From Yponomeuta sedellus (Eukaryota > Arthropoda > Insecta > Lepidoptera > Yponomeutidae), in NCBI GenBank assembly GCA_934045075.1, contig OW203727.1:22085311-22149310 (forward strand): DNA of 64,000 nt, given 5' to 3'. The notes under the pieces were generated by a model. It was not told the DNA's origin. It did not search any database and worked only from the letters and a program-made list of their open reading frames with translations. The position numbers and the translations under genes are program-made. Numbering within the stretch: the stretch's first letter is position 1; the number at the start of each line of letters is the position of its first letter. This document shows positions 10,161 through 20,429 of the stretch, one piece after another.

Positions 10161-10788
10161 TTATGGATTTCCGCAAATTAACGCCTAATTACATACAATA
10201 AAAGGCAGCTAGTTAAAATCTCATATGACATGAGTTTTTTCAAAGGAGCTACTGTAAATACAAAAAGTAAAAACTATAATTAATAACTCTTTTTGTTGGG
10301 TTTTTTTTTTTGTAAAACTTGGTCTCTATATAGTGCAGTGCTTATAGTAAACCAACAAATAAAAACACTGAAGAAGTATGAATTGGAGAGTCCGATTCAT
10401 AGCTTCAAACTGATTGGAACAACAAAAAAAATCATAGATGCGTAACACTTATAGTGGAAGCGTTATCTTTCGGGTCACTATTGATTATTTTGGAGTTCGG
10501 TTTTTAAACATTCTTCTAAACGACGCTATATGCTTTCCACGAAACATCTGAATTCGACTCAATTACCTTTATAATAAGATCACAATTCGCCTGCCATCAG
10601 TGACATGATACTTTCCTTGAAAATACGGGACACAATGTCACGTACGTGTGTCACTCTCAATAAGAGCCTTAAGTTCATTTTCAAAAGTAATTAGTTTATG
10701 TATGTTCGTTAGCAGAGGAGCCACCAATTTTGAACGTAGCTTCAATTAGGCTGCTTATTTGATTCTCATGTTTTTCAAGTCTCGTAGT
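10161..10788. other. AT-rich sequence without recognised feature
   Basis: I see no ORF of interest, no clear repeat end and no tandem repeat in this stretch. Confidence 0.4.
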
Positions 10789-10803
10789 AATTATAATAAT
10801 TAT

Positions 10804-11119
10804 ACTATTTTTATTTTTAATGCACTAACCCGTGCTAAGGAACAAATTTAAAAACCTATTTAGAGGCTAAAAATTTCACCCATGCCGGGATTCGAACCCG
10901 CAACCTCTGGCTATCCGTGCCAGCGCTCTACCAATTGAGCCAATGGGCGACTCACGACATCAATGAAAGTAATACAGAGAATAGTGTAGAGGTTCGAAAT
11001 TTCATTGATGTCGTGAGTCGCCCATTGGCTCAATTGGTAGAGCGCTGGCACGGATAGCCAGAGGTTGCGGGTTCGAATCCCGGCATGGGTGAAATTTTTA
11101 GCCTCTAAATAGGTTTTTA
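10804..11119. repeat. Palindromic head-to-head tRNA-SINE dimer, full length
   Basis: A minus-strand tRNA-derived unit (tRNA block ~10879-10951) is joined head to head to a plus-strand unit (~11018-11090) through a ~30 bp centre. The arms are ~120 bp and nearly identical. The left end is ACTATTTTTATTTTTAATGC and the right end CTAAATAGGTTTTTA. The whole dimer, not each arm, is flanked by a perfect 15 bp duplication AATTATAATAATTAT at 10789-10803 and 11120-11134, so it inserted as one piece. Each arm has box A-like GGCTCAATTGGTAGAG and box B GGTTCGAATCCC. Confidence 0.85.
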
Positions 11120-11589
11120 AATTATAATAATTATTAAAGTATACGTGCCTTTTTTAGTACAATCAAAATATTTTTTTTACTCTTCAGTGCAACGACTGAT
11201 AATTAAGTTTATGTCTAAAGTCTAGTTGTAGTACCTAATAAGCTTTGCTTTTGTATAATTTTCATGTTCTCTAGTTGTAAGCTTCTTTTGTTTTCCTGTT
11301 CTGTTTTTTTTACATCGTGTTAAGTATTTATGGAACAATATTTTTATACAATAAAGAGCAATTTTCCTACTGCCTAGTCTTATTGAAATCTAATAAATGG
11401 AATTCCTTTAAATAAAATGTAATATTGGTAAGGACTAAGCTAACAATTTGACTTATGCTATGTTAGTAAACTATTTACATTATTATATTAACCTGGGACA
11501 TGTGATGTGTTCTTTCCCACTTCAGATACCGACTTCTTCAAATGAATCAGATTTTTTTATATAGCCATTGACTTCCCACTGCACCTAAC

Positions 11590-11655
11590 CTTCCTGCGAT
11601 GCAGGAAGAGACCCGTTCTCCAGCAGTGGGGACATACAAGGTTTGATATCGTATC
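11590..11655 (+). repeat. 5S-derived SINE, 3' fragment
   Basis: CCTTCCTGCGATGCAGGAAG followed by AGCAGTGGGGACATACAAGG matches the 3' third of the family seen at 52360-52693. Confidence 0.65.
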
Positions 11656-11904
11656 GATTACAATTGACACGAGACTGGTAAAAAATCAGTTAAGGCGCTT
11701 CTATATTCGTCTCGTGTCATCTAAGTGCGCGCAAATGATTCATGCAAAAGAGTGTATCAAGTGATTGATTTGTGGTGAAAAGTTATGGATCGAGGTTCTT
11801 CGGCAATGTACTATCGATAACCTTTAAATTCGTGCTATCTGCTTAACTGAATAGATAAGATTAAATAAGAACTCTCTGGGATGCCACTTGCGTCTGCACA
11901 TTTG

Positions 11905-12214
11905 CACCTTCACATGTGGGGCATACAGCTGTAACCCCTGGGGCTGCTGCAGAGGCGGCTGCTAGACTGAAATGGCTTAAATACAGTCAGTTAACGAGCA
12001 GCTATTTTTTCGTGCCCCTGGCTTTAGAAACCACTGGGGTCTGGGGTGTTCAGGGCAAAGCCTTTATTAAAGAGGTAGGTCGTCGTCTGCGGAACCGTGG
12101 CTTGGACTAAGCATATCTGATGCAAAGGATATCCCTAGCAGTGCAGCGCGGTAATGCTGCCAGCGTTATGGGAACCTTTGGGTCGGATATGTCTCGGAGC
12201 GGTTTGATCGACTA
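11905..12214 (+). pseudogene. C-terminal fragment of a repeated retroelement-type protein
   Basis: One frame reads AAARLKWLKYSQLTSSYFFV, then PLALETTGVWG, one TAA stop (12108-12110), then LMQRISLAVQRGNAASVMGT in the same frame. This signature recurs at the C-terminus of many invertebrate retroelement-like proteins. I recognise the signature but not the element. The rest of the coding region is absent. Confidence 0.5.
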
Positions 12215-12527
12215 ATTTTATTTTGTTTGTTTTGTGCGTGTGTAATTTTGTTTGTTTTTTTTTTGTTTAAATGACTATTGCACTTATTTAGATAGATAGA
12301 TAGATAGATAGATAGAGAACACTTTATGGCACAACCAGAAAAATATTACAACCATGATTCTTAAATCTAAGTTTAAATTTATTGCACAAACCAGAAAATA
12401 AAAATAATACATTCAAATCTACTGTCAGAACTACCAATCATGCTAAAAAATTGCATAAAAATTGGTGGAACCGCTTCGGAGGTATTCGGTAACGAACACT
12501 GTGACACGCTATTTTTATATATTAGAC
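12215..12527. repeat. T-rich spacer, (GATA)n and inverted LINE 3' end
   Basis: (TTTG)-rich sequence is followed by a GATA run (12288-12316), then GAGAACACTTTATGGCACAA, which matches the reversed 3' end of a LINE whose tail is the GATA run. Related copies occur at 14430-14645 (+) and 17698 (-). Confidence 0.5.
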
Positions 12528-12591
12528 TAGCTGTGCCCCGCGGTGCTACCCGCGGTTACTAGATTTTCCCATGGGAATAAGATATTTTCCC

Positions 12592-12853
12592 AGGGCGGTG
12601 GTAGCGGAGCGGTGTAGAACGCCGGCCTCTCAATCGAGAGGGCGTGGGTTCAAACCCCGGCATGTACCAATGACTTTGTTTTCTAAGTTATGTACATTTG
12701 TGAAATTATAGTAGCAATACCACTCGCCGACGGTGAAGGAAAACATCGTAAGGAAACCCTAGTGTCTGAGGTGTTAACGTACCTCAGCGCTTACTACGTA
12801 CAATGGCCCAACTATGAGGCTAAGTGCGGAAATCTCAGGTCTAACAAACAAAC
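12592..12853 (+). repeat. tRNA-derived SINE (GCGGTGGTAGCGGAGCGG head)
   Basis: Pol III boxes are visible: box A TAGCGGAGCGG and box B GGTTCAAACCC. The body contains AAGGAAAACATCGTAAGGAA and ends in an ACAAACAAAC-like tail. The 13 bp TSD AAGATATTTTCCC is perfect. Relatives: 41878-42083 (-) and 43208-43350 (+). Confidence 0.8.
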
Positions 12854-12900
12854 AAGATATTTTCCCGTAATAAAGCGTAACCTACGGCGTGTCAGCTAAC

Positions 12901-13262
12901 GTTATCAACCCTTGTATGTCCCTACTGCTGGGGCACGGGTCTCTTCCCGCATCGCAGGAAGGTTAGGCTATACTCCACCACGGGGGCCAAGTCCGGGTTG
13001 GTGGAGGATTGTAAGACAGTGGCGGGCCTTACGGTCAGAAGTTATCAAGCCGCCCATGAGGCCTCTGACATGGCTTAACGACTGCCATTATGTGACAGCC
13101 GGCACCAACGGCTTAATGTGCCTTGCGAAGCACGGAAGCGCTCGAAAAAATGCCACTAGCGGTAGTCACGGGACGCTCACCCATCCTGTACCTGACCGCG
13201 CCTGTTGTTCCTTAACCAAATGCTTGATTCCAATCACTCAGTGCGCCTAGGCCACGAGCGCT
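12901..13262 (-). repeat. 5S-derived SINE, complete, with TSD
   Basis: On the minus strand it runs from AGCGCTCGTGGCC to GGGTTGATAAC (362 bp). The head carries ATTGGAATCAAGCATTTGGT, TTAAGGAACAACAGGCGCGG and GTGACCGTCC, in the order and spacing of 5S rRNA box A, intermediate element and box C. The 9 bp TSD TCAGCTAAC flanks it. The tail contains CAGTAGGGACATACAAGGGT, similar to the RTE 3' end. Confidence 0.8.
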
Positions 13263-13372
13263 TCAGCTAACTCCATACCAAACTTTATTAAATTCACTCC
13301 AGCCGTTTAGACGAGGAGAAGTAACAAACATACACGCTCACAAACTTTCGTATTTATAATATTAGTGTGAAG

Positions 13373-13729
13373 TGTGACGTGATGTGATTAGTTGATTACA
13401 TAGTACATAAGGGCCATACAATCAAATCATCGCACGAACGCCTTCACTACAAAGTAAAAAAGTAAATTTTGCGTCGCCTCAAAAGGACCTTTACGCATGA
13501 ACTCAGATCAAAGCTGTCGGAATACCTAGAGCTAAAAAGCCTATCAGCTTTGATCCTGCATTAAGTAAAAAGCGTTTGCACTTTCAGGAGAAAATTGTAC
13601 TGAAAAGGTGACATGGAATCAACGCAACATTGGAAAAAATCTTGTAGGTATTACCAACCGTGGCCTTTGAATATCACCAGAGAGTAGGAAGATACGTATT
13701 GCTTACCAATTTTCGGTATCAACCGTTCA
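13373..13729. other. No recognised feature
   Basis: Unique-looking AT-moderate sequence. I see no ORF, repeat end or hairpin worth naming. Confidence 0.35.
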
Positions 13730-13732
13730 ACC

Positions 13733-14032
13733 AATCAACCCTTGTATGTTCCCACTGCTGGGGCACGGGTCTCTTCCTGCATCGCAGGAAGATTAGGCCA
13801 TACTTCAGCACGGGGCCAAGTCCGGGTTGGTGGAGGATCGTAAGACAGTGGCGGGCCTTAGTGTCAGAAGTTATCATGCCGCCCATGAGGCCCCTAACAT
13901 GGCTTAACGACTGCCTGCGCTCGGAAAAATGCCACTAGCGGTCACCCATTCTGCACCTTACCGCGCCTGTTATTGCTTAACTCAAGTGATTGATATTCCA
14001 ATCACTCGGTTCGAATAGGCCAGGAGCGCTTC
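13733..14032 (-). repeat. 5S-derived SINE, internally deleted
   Basis: The same family as 12901-13262 in the same orientation, but missing ~50 bp in the middle (the CGGCACCAACGGCTTA block is gone). It ends at GGCCAGGAGCGCTTC. I could not identify a TSD. Confidence 0.7.
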
Positions 14033-14151
14033 GCCGAAAGTCGCACGAGAGTCGAAAAGGTACCATTATATATTCATCATATTAGTCGGTTCATCTGTCT
14101 GCGGCTCAGAGACGCTTAGTGCTGCAAATGTCAAATTAAGCCAAGATAGAT

Positions 14152-14417
14152 AGGTTCATCTATGTAATGAGATGATTTATACAGCGTTCACTTCCCTCAC
14201 ACTCACACTAGATGGGTGAAGGGACCACTCGGATATTGTAGTGCCTGGGACATGGTTTGAGATGGTGTAGCTTGCCCAGCAACTATACCATCCTGACAGC
14301 TTAGTCTGCCTAGCCCGCAGGAAAGACTTGTCGATACGTACGGAGCCAACCAAGCCGCGGGTTTCCTCACGGTGTTTTCCTTCACTGTTAGCGTGTGATT
14401 TTGCGAATCACGCCGGC
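14152..14417 (-). repeat. tRNA-derived SINE, 5' truncated
   Basis: The minus strand carries GAAGGAAAACACCGTGAGGA, CAGGATGGTATAGTTGCTGG and the GAGATGATTTATACAGCG-type tail region, as in the long SINE at 23577-23990. The tRNA-like head is absent. Confidence 0.65.
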
Positions 14418-14429
14418 AAAACAGTAAAA

Positions 14430-14645
14430 CTGTTGTTTAGGCATGTATTAATTTATACCTTTGTAATAATCTTTTATGTTTGTACATCTACTTCCTTCTT
14501 CAATATATTAGTCCAGTCCATCCAAAGGTTGTCTGGAAGAGATCACTTTTAGTGATAAGGCCGCCGTTTGCAGTCTTAGGTTAAGAAATATCTGTGTAAT
14601 TTCCATTTTTATGTACAATAAAGTGTTCTCTGTCTATCTATCTAA
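14430..14645 (+). repeat. LINE 3' end with (TCTA)n tail
   Basis: TTGTCTGGAAGAGATCAC, then AAGGCCGCCGTTTGCAG, then GTACAATAAAGTGTTCTC followed by TCTATCTATC. This is a 5'-truncated LINE copy ending in AATAAA plus a tetranucleotide tail. Reverse copies occur at 17698, 26984 and 38200. Confidence 0.65.
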
Positions 14646-15059
14646 AATAACCTTATTTCTGCGCCATCAGCCTATTTTGAATTTGCCACCATAATGGTCT
14701 ATGAACATCCGTCGCCACGTAACCGGGCCTTTTCGAACCCCGACACTCTACTGAACCGCACCCAACGTCAACGTGCATTTGATTTTATCATTTTATTTTG
14801 TTCTACGTTTTAAACAAGAATATTTTATAGTACATCATCATCACCATCATCAGGCACTTGACGCCCACTGCAGGACATAGACCTCCCTTATGATGTATTA
14901 TTAATCTTCACGACTTTCGAGTACCCTACACCTGCTGTGTGGTGTCGGCCTAGAGAATAGCACCAACCCAGTGTAGTTGTAGTCAGTGTAGTGTGTCGCA
15001 ACCCTAATAGTGCTTTGTGATAGCTGATTGAGGGTAGTCTGAAACCTTATCAGTATAAG
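14646..15059. other. Mostly unrecognised; one inverted LINE tail
   Basis: CATCATCATCACCATCATCA followed by CCCACTGCAGGACATAGACC (14826-14895) is a reversed LINE 3' end with a trinucleotide tail. I recognise nothing else here. Confidence 0.4.
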
Positions 15060-15240
15060 TACTATCAATATTCATATTTGCACCAACTACCCATATCACT
15101 TTTCCTTCAGCAACTCTCCATTGTGGGTTGCCTGGAAGAAATTGCTCTAAGCAATAACGCCGCCAATTGTACTGTATCTTTGTAATTATGTTTTGTTTGT
15201 TTTTTCCTGGTGTACAATAAAGAATATTCTTATCTTATCT
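15060..15240 (+). repeat. LINE 3' end (AATAAAGAATATTC plus TTATC tail)
   Basis: A second copy of the LINE end nested at 3741-3938: CAATAACGCCGCCAATTGTA, then GTACAATAAAGAATATTCTT, then a short TTATCTTATC tail. Confidence 0.65.
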
Positions 15241-15374
15241 CATCAGCCGAAGATGCAAACGGGTGCCAGCCATCAGTCTTCTCGTGACCCCGATGACTGT
15301 AACGTCGTCGAAACGTCGAGGTAAAATAGCAATAAATTACTACGCGATTAAGCCCCGAAAATATTTTAACTAAG

Positions 15375-15605
15375 CACCAACCCAATTCTCCCCGCGGGTG
15401 TCGTAAAAGGCGACTAAGGAACAAAAACCAGGGGGTGGGCAGCAGCGCCCCCTGCAGTACAATTCCACTGAACTGCGATCCCCAACCCGCATGCCCAGCG
15501 TGGGCATCATGGGCATTACCCCCTATGATAGCACAACGTGGCGCTCTTTAGGGGAGGGATATGTCCAGCAGTGAACTAGTTTAGCCTGACGACGACGACA
15601 CCTAT
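15375..15605 (+). repeat. RTE-type LINE 3' end, long copy
   Basis: It contains GCGGGTGTCGTAAAAGGCGA, GGGCAGCAGCGCCCCCTGCA, GCATTACCCCCTATGATAGC and a terminal TATGTCCAGCAGTGAAC with (GAC)n. The reversed counterpart is 55437-55670. Confidence 0.6.
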
Positions 15606-16130
15606 ATAGATTAGAGGTGATTTTTCGTTACCTGCCCCGTAGTGGGGAATATTGTAAAAATGGTTTGCTTCAAAATATTTAAAGCAATTTTTCGACTCAC
15701 GACTGATAGTTGTTCACGACATTCCAAATTCAATTTCAACACACATCCGCCCATCAGTCTCGCCCTTTGTAAGGAAAATATCTACGAGCTCCAACTTATT
15801 CACCGCTTCAAACGCTTTTTATTATTCAAATGCTCTCTTCGCTCAGATGACGGCTCCACATCAAGTATTCATGCCTGTCTGGCGAACGACGATTATGCCA
15901 AGGAGATTATAAGACTTCAGCTGAGCTGCAAAAAAGGTGAAGCAAGTACCTACATTCTGTTTCGCACGGAAACTTGTTGCATCTAAAACAAACGCATGCA
16001 ACTCTTTGTCTAGTCTATTACCATCACATGTACATTTTACAGTGCTACCATCATATCTGTTCAGTTGATAGCGGCGCTAGTGGAGAATTTGGTGTGCCAT
16101 TTAAGAAATTTACCTACAAAAATGGTCAAA
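15606..16130 (+). other. Unrecognised ORF-containing sequence
   Basis: A 114-codon frame at 15642-15986 has no motif I recognise and no splice context, so I do not call it a gene. I see nothing else here. Confidence 0.25.
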
Positions 16131-16351
16131 GATATCAACCCTTTATATGTCCCCACTGTTGGGACACGGGTCTCGTGCTGTATCGCAGGAAGGTTAGACC
16201 ATACTCCACCACGGGAGCCAAGTCCGGGTTGGTGGAGGACTATAAGACAGTGGCGGGTCTTACTGTCGGAAGTTATCAAGCCGCCCATAAGGCCTTTGGC
16301 ATGGGTTAACGACTGCCATTACGTGACAGCCGGCACCAACGGCTTAACGTA
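16131..16351 (-). repeat. 5S-derived SINE, head missing
   Basis: The 3' two thirds of the family (CCACTGTTGGGACACGGGTC to GCCGGCACCAACGGCTTAAC), reversed. The 5S-like head is truncated, as expected for incomplete target-primed reverse transcription. Confidence 0.7.
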
Positions 16352-16394
16352 ACCAACTTCGGCTGCCAATGAGTGCCCACTTTCGTCCACCAAC

Positions 16395-16555
16395 CATCCT
16401 AAGGTCTGATAATGCCACCTACATCTTTTGTTCAAGCACTAACGAGCTGAGCCTGCCAAGGCATGGGTTTCCTTACGATGTTGTCCTTCACAGCTAGGGC
16501 TAGGCCGACTAAGCTGTCAGGGTGGTATAGGTTCTGGGCAAGCCTACCCGAGACA
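16395..16555. repeat. tRNA-SINE fragment with 5' inversion
   Basis: Positions 16395-16490 read as the minus-strand GGAAAACATCG region. Positions 16491-16555 read as the plus-strand CTAGGCCGACTAAGCTGTCA region. Adjacent opposite orientations of consecutive SINE parts indicate twin priming. Confidence 0.5.
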
Positions 16556-17039
16556 AATTAGTCTTTCAACACAAAACTTAATTACTCTTCAAATGTCCCA
16601 ATAATCTTATATTGACTCTTGACATCTGAAATCTGAATACGCCGATCAACGAGGGATGAAAACTTTTAAAGTAATGACAAAATTGGCGTCTAATGAAACA
16701 AAGGAACAATAATTTGATTTAGAAGTATCATAAAGCTAATTAGACCGAAGAACAGAAAGTTTATGTTTTCAAAGTAATTTGTACAGGCACTGAATGGACA
16801 TGAAGAATCTCCATGCTAAATGAAGAAAAAAATTTTTTTTTCCTTTTTAATTTTAGATCCAGCTTAGATCCAGATTACAACCAGCAGCATTTACGTTTGA
16901 AAATAAAAGAGGTTATTTTTACCGGTAAGTAGGCACCACGGAGGTTAGTGATGAGAAAATGCAAGATAATTTTAAAACTTCAAATATTCTCCTTTAAGGA
17001 TTGACCGTAGCATAACGTATTTCATTTATTTCAAATTTT
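16556..17039. other. No recognised feature
   Basis: AT-rich sequence with no coding potential and no recognisable repeat end. Confidence 0.3.
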
Positions 17040-17462
17040 CTTATTGTTTAGTAGCAATGATGACTGAGAAAAAAAACATTGTGAGGAAACCCGAGTTTCT
17101 GAAGTGTTTAAATACCTCGTCGCTTAAAATTGCCAGTCCGTGGTGGGCTCGTGTGGTAATTAAGCCCGTACTTTCTCTCACTCTGAGAGAAGGCCGTGCC
17201 CTGTAGTGGGACGTTTATACATACATACGTACATACATACATACATACATACATACATACATACATACATACATACATACATACATACATACATACATAC
17301 ATACATACATACATACATACATACATACATACATACATACATACATACATACATACATACATACATACATACATACATACATACATACATACATACATAC
17401 ATACATACATACATACATACATACATACATACATACATACATACATACATACATACATACAA
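17040..17462 (+). repeat. SINE 3' end running into (CATA)n microsatellite
   Basis: A SINE body (TGAGGAAACCCGAGTTTCTG, GGTAATTAAGCCCGTACTTT, GCCCTGTAGTGGGACGTTTA) passes directly into ~61 almost perfect CATA repeats (17218-17462). Relatives of this body at 26405 and 37640 lack the CATA tail. All long 'proteins' here are translations of the repeat. Confidence 0.85.
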
Positions 17463-17697
17463 TACACTATCTATCAATCCTAGGATTTACAATCGTCTCC
17501 TTGATTCGTGAAATATCAACCCATTTATTTTAATTGTAAAACCTACATTTAGCAAGAACAAAGAAATCCCAGTTCCGTTACAAAATACCGTCTTCAAATG
17601 GCTTTTTAATTCCAAAGGTTACTGTAAATTATATTCAGCAAATAAAAGCTTATTTTATCAACGAAAACAGAGTGCTTAACATACAAAGATAAATAGC

Positions 17698-17880
17698 GAT
17701 AGAGAACACTTTATTGTACGTAAAAATAAAAATTAACAATGATATTTCTTAAGCTAAGAGTACAAACTGCGGCCTTATCACTAAAAAGTGTTCTCTTCCA
17801 GACAACCGTTGGATGGACTGAACTAATACACTGAAGAAGCAAATAGATGTACAAACATACAAAATGATAATTTCAGAGGT
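17698..17880 (-). repeat. Inverted LINE 3' end
   Basis: GAGAACACTTTATTGTACG ... AAACTGCGGCCTTATCACTA ... CCAGACAACCGTTGGATGG is the reverse of the LINE end at 14430-14645. It is followed by an (AT)n run at 17881-17906. Confidence 0.6.
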
Positions 17881-18167
17881 AATATATATATATATATATA
17901 TATATAGATACTTGCCTAAATAACAGTGTTAGTATATTAAATTATCCACAGATACATACAAATAGTTTACATGAATGATAAAAAAAAAACGTTTCAGCAC
18001 ACCAGTCACGTCCAGATGATATTTGTCACAGACTTTCGGCACTTTGCGAATTAAGTTGTTATTATTTCATGGCGAGCCCCACTTTGTATTCCGTTTGTGA
18101 CGTGATGAAGGTTTGAAATGTAACCTACAATTCAATTTGGTGAAATTAAAGTTCTTTTTGTCGCTCG

Positions 18168-18640
18168 CAGCCCCGGCTGCCTGAATGATGAGTGACCGTC
18201 TATGACTACCGTTAGTGGCATTTTGCTGAGTGCTTAGTGCGAGTTTTTTAACTACTCGATCGCGTTAACGTAAACTCATATTTCTATGGCATCGAGGAAG
18301 CGCCACCTAGTGACAAGTATGGAGATTAAAATTGCTGAGTGCGTGTTGTAATGGTTTACGTTGAGAAGTGAACACGTTTACCAGCCAAAACACGAATGAA
18401 CGCGAGTGCGAGTTGTACTGTGACAGCGTTTTGCCAGTTCGAACGGTTAACTTACTCATACTCAATATTCAAAGCTCAATTAACGCGGTAGTAAAGTTAT
18501 TCGATTGGATCTGTCAAACTCGCACTAAGCACTCTGATCGGTTTCGTGCTTCGCAAGGCACGTGAAGCAGTTGGTGCCGGCTGTCGTCGATAGATGGCAG
18601 TCGCTAAGCCAAGTCAGAGGCAGAATAAAAAAAATTAAGA
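18168..18640 (+). repeat. 5S-derived SINE, second subfamily, split by a MITE
   Basis: AGCCCCGGCTGCCTGAATGA, GAGTGACCGTCTATGACTAC and TAGTGGCATTTTGC precede the MITE at 18227-18534. TCGGTTTCGTGCTTCGCAAG and the GCCGGCTG...GATGGCAGTCGCTAAGCC block resume after it. This is a second subfamily, better seen at 53929-54281. Much of its head is deleted. Confidence 0.6.
18227..18534. mobile_element. 308 bp MITE, copy 1
   Basis: The ends are TGAGTGCTTAGTGCGAGTTT on the left and its complement AAACTCGCACTAAGCACTC on the right. The interior (CTGTGACAGCGTTTTGCCAG, GAACGGTTAACTTACTCATA) is shared with 46915-47217. Each copy interrupts a different identifiable host repeat, which defines the ends. TGA flanks both sides here, so a 3 bp TSD is possible but unproven. 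Confidence 0.75.
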
Positions 18641-18682
18641 GGCATGCGAAGTTGTCACCACGTAAAAGAACTTTCATCATCA

Positions 18683-18890
18683 ACCAATTATCCCACCGAA
18701 GGGCACGGGTCTCTTCGCTGAGGAAGGTATGGGTCATACTCCACCACGGGGTCCAAGTCCGGATTGGTGGAGGCTAGTGACTGCGTGACTGCAAGACTAG
18801 TGACTGCGTTACTGTCAGAAGTTTTCAAGCCGCCCTCTAAAGCCTCTGACTTGGCTTAACGACTGCCATCTACCGCGCAGCCGGCAATAA
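18683..18890 (-). repeat. 5S-derived SINE, second subfamily, 3' part
   Basis: CACGGGTCTCTTCGCTGAGG, CCACCACGGGGTCCAAGTCC and GGCTTAACGACTGCCATCTA in reversed order. A short internal tandem duplication (GACTAGTGACTGCGT type, ~18774-18808) is specific to this copy. Confidence 0.6.
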
Positions 18891-19066
18891 GTAATAAAAT
18901 AAGTATAGAGAAACCAAATTTAATTATGTCTTAAATATCCGTAATTTATTATTTAGCAAAACTTCAAACTACATTTGTCAAAGGTGTTTTTTACAATAAT
19001 AAAATATTTTTTAACATTAAAATAAAAAAAAAATTAATACACAAAATTTAACATAAATACATAACC

Positions 19067-19368
19067 TCACGCCTGTATCCCAGAGGGGTAGGCAGAGACC
19101 AGGGACTGCCACTTGCCACGATCCTGACAGATCACCTTCGCTTCATCAACGTTCAAAAGTCGTTGCATGCACGCACGCCGGTTGCGGGTACTTTATATCT
19201 TACCTTTTGCTAATACATCCCCTATTTGGTCGATGTATGTCCGCCTGGACGTCCCTTACTAGCCCTTCTACTCACATTTGCATTATATATTTGTTTCGTC
19301 AATCTTTCTTCCTTCATCCTCTCCACATGTCCAAACCAAAGCAACATTCGTTTCTCAATTCTAGTCAC
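19067..19368 (-). pseudogene. RTE-clade LINE, pol C-terminus
   Basis: The minus strand reads RIEKRMLLWFGHVERMKEE, then after one frameshift TYIDQIGDVLAKG, an in-frame stop, STRNRRACMQRLLNVDEAKV and WQSLVSAYPSGIQA with a terminal TGA at 19067-19069. LxWFGHVxRM, a GRPRxT-like region and a terminal SAYPxG resemble RTE-type C-termini. Fragments of the same 3' end occur at 24270-24362 (-), 28676-28737 (+), 39889-39950 (+) and 46529-46596 (+). Confidence 0.75.
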
Positions 19369-19866
19369 AAAATTTAACTTTGGAAAAAAGTAAAATCAAT
19401 GAACTACTAAATAGAGAGGCTCCCTTCGTTGCAAAAAGCCTTTTCCTACTCTTGGACCAGAATAGGAAAATGTCAGGCGGGTAGACAGACATTTTCACGA
19501 AAATGAATAGCCCAAAATAAGCTTGGCTTCTATTTGATCTTTTGAATTACTTACGAAGTGATATTTTCAATGCTGTAATGAAACTGTAGTTCTACTGCTT
19601 TTTAAATAAGAACTAAGATGGATTGAGGACATCAGAAATCTTTTTACTTTGGTGTGTAAAATACCTCTATCTTCAAGTGGAATCTGCTAATAAATATTAA
19701 GAACTAGCTGACCCAGCAAATTTGGTACCGCCTACCATCGATTCTTTATATTTTTAATTTCTCTCCCTAAGAACCATCCTCGTACTTCAAGGAATATCCT
19801 AAAAAAAGATCTAGCAAAATCGGTTCAGCTGCTCTCGAGATTTACGTTTACCAACACATTCAGCGA
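19369..19866. other. Unrecognised, with one repeat 5' end
   Basis: Nothing recognised to ~19700. Then CTAGCTGACCCAGCAAATTT begins an interspersed repeat truncated by the LINE insertion at 19868. Confidence 0.4.
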
Positions 19867-20429
19867 TTCAAAATTCAAATTCAAATAATTTTATTTCAAC
19901 GTAAAGAATTTACATTCTATTTGCTGAATGTCAATGTACAATGTAAAGTGTAAGCCGCCGCCTTCGGGCCGTATTGTAGTGGAGAAAAAGGCAGCGGAAA
20001 AAAAAACTCCACTCTGACCATCTTTTCTCAAATCATCTTAAAACCAAATACATCAGTTGCCATATGTAAACCTAATGAGATTTCATGATTGCCATTAACA
20101 ACCCTAAATGCCAAAGCATTAGTCAAATGTCTCACAATAATAGGGGAAAACATAAGTGCTGCGGCCAGACACACGAACAGCACTCGTTCACGAGCATAAC
20201 GCAGTGCTCAGCCATCATCAGTCTCAACCATTTTGGAGGGAGATAGATGACCCGAACACCACGCTACCATTCGAATGACCTTTAGCAAACTTGCAGTTAA
20301 GTTTTTGTCAGTTATATAAGGTATCATATAGTTATTAATATGCAATCACGTCGTCTGTACACACTTGTATTATAAAATATATGTTATATTTAGTTATACT
20401 TAACAATAAAATCGCGGTGGAATTGGTTT

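Larger units (their letters stand above)
12528..13372 (+). repeat. Retroelement tail repeat with two nested SINEs
   Basis: The host repeat (GCTGTGCCCCGCGGTGCTAC ... ACAAACTTTCGTATTTATAA) is split twice. A tRNA-SINE lies between duplicated AAGATATTTTCCC (12579-12591, 12854-12866). A 5S-derived SINE lies between duplicated TCAGCTAAC (12892-12900, 13263-13271). Removing both restores the order of the copies at 23262 and 59212. Confidence 0.8.

Noticed and set aside
15642..15986. A 114-codon host gene
   Set aside because: No recognisable motif, no splice context, and flanked by retroelement ends.
17196..17483. Long ORFs of the IHTY / MYVC type here and at 46490-46925
   Set aside because: They are translations of CATA/GTAT microsatellites.
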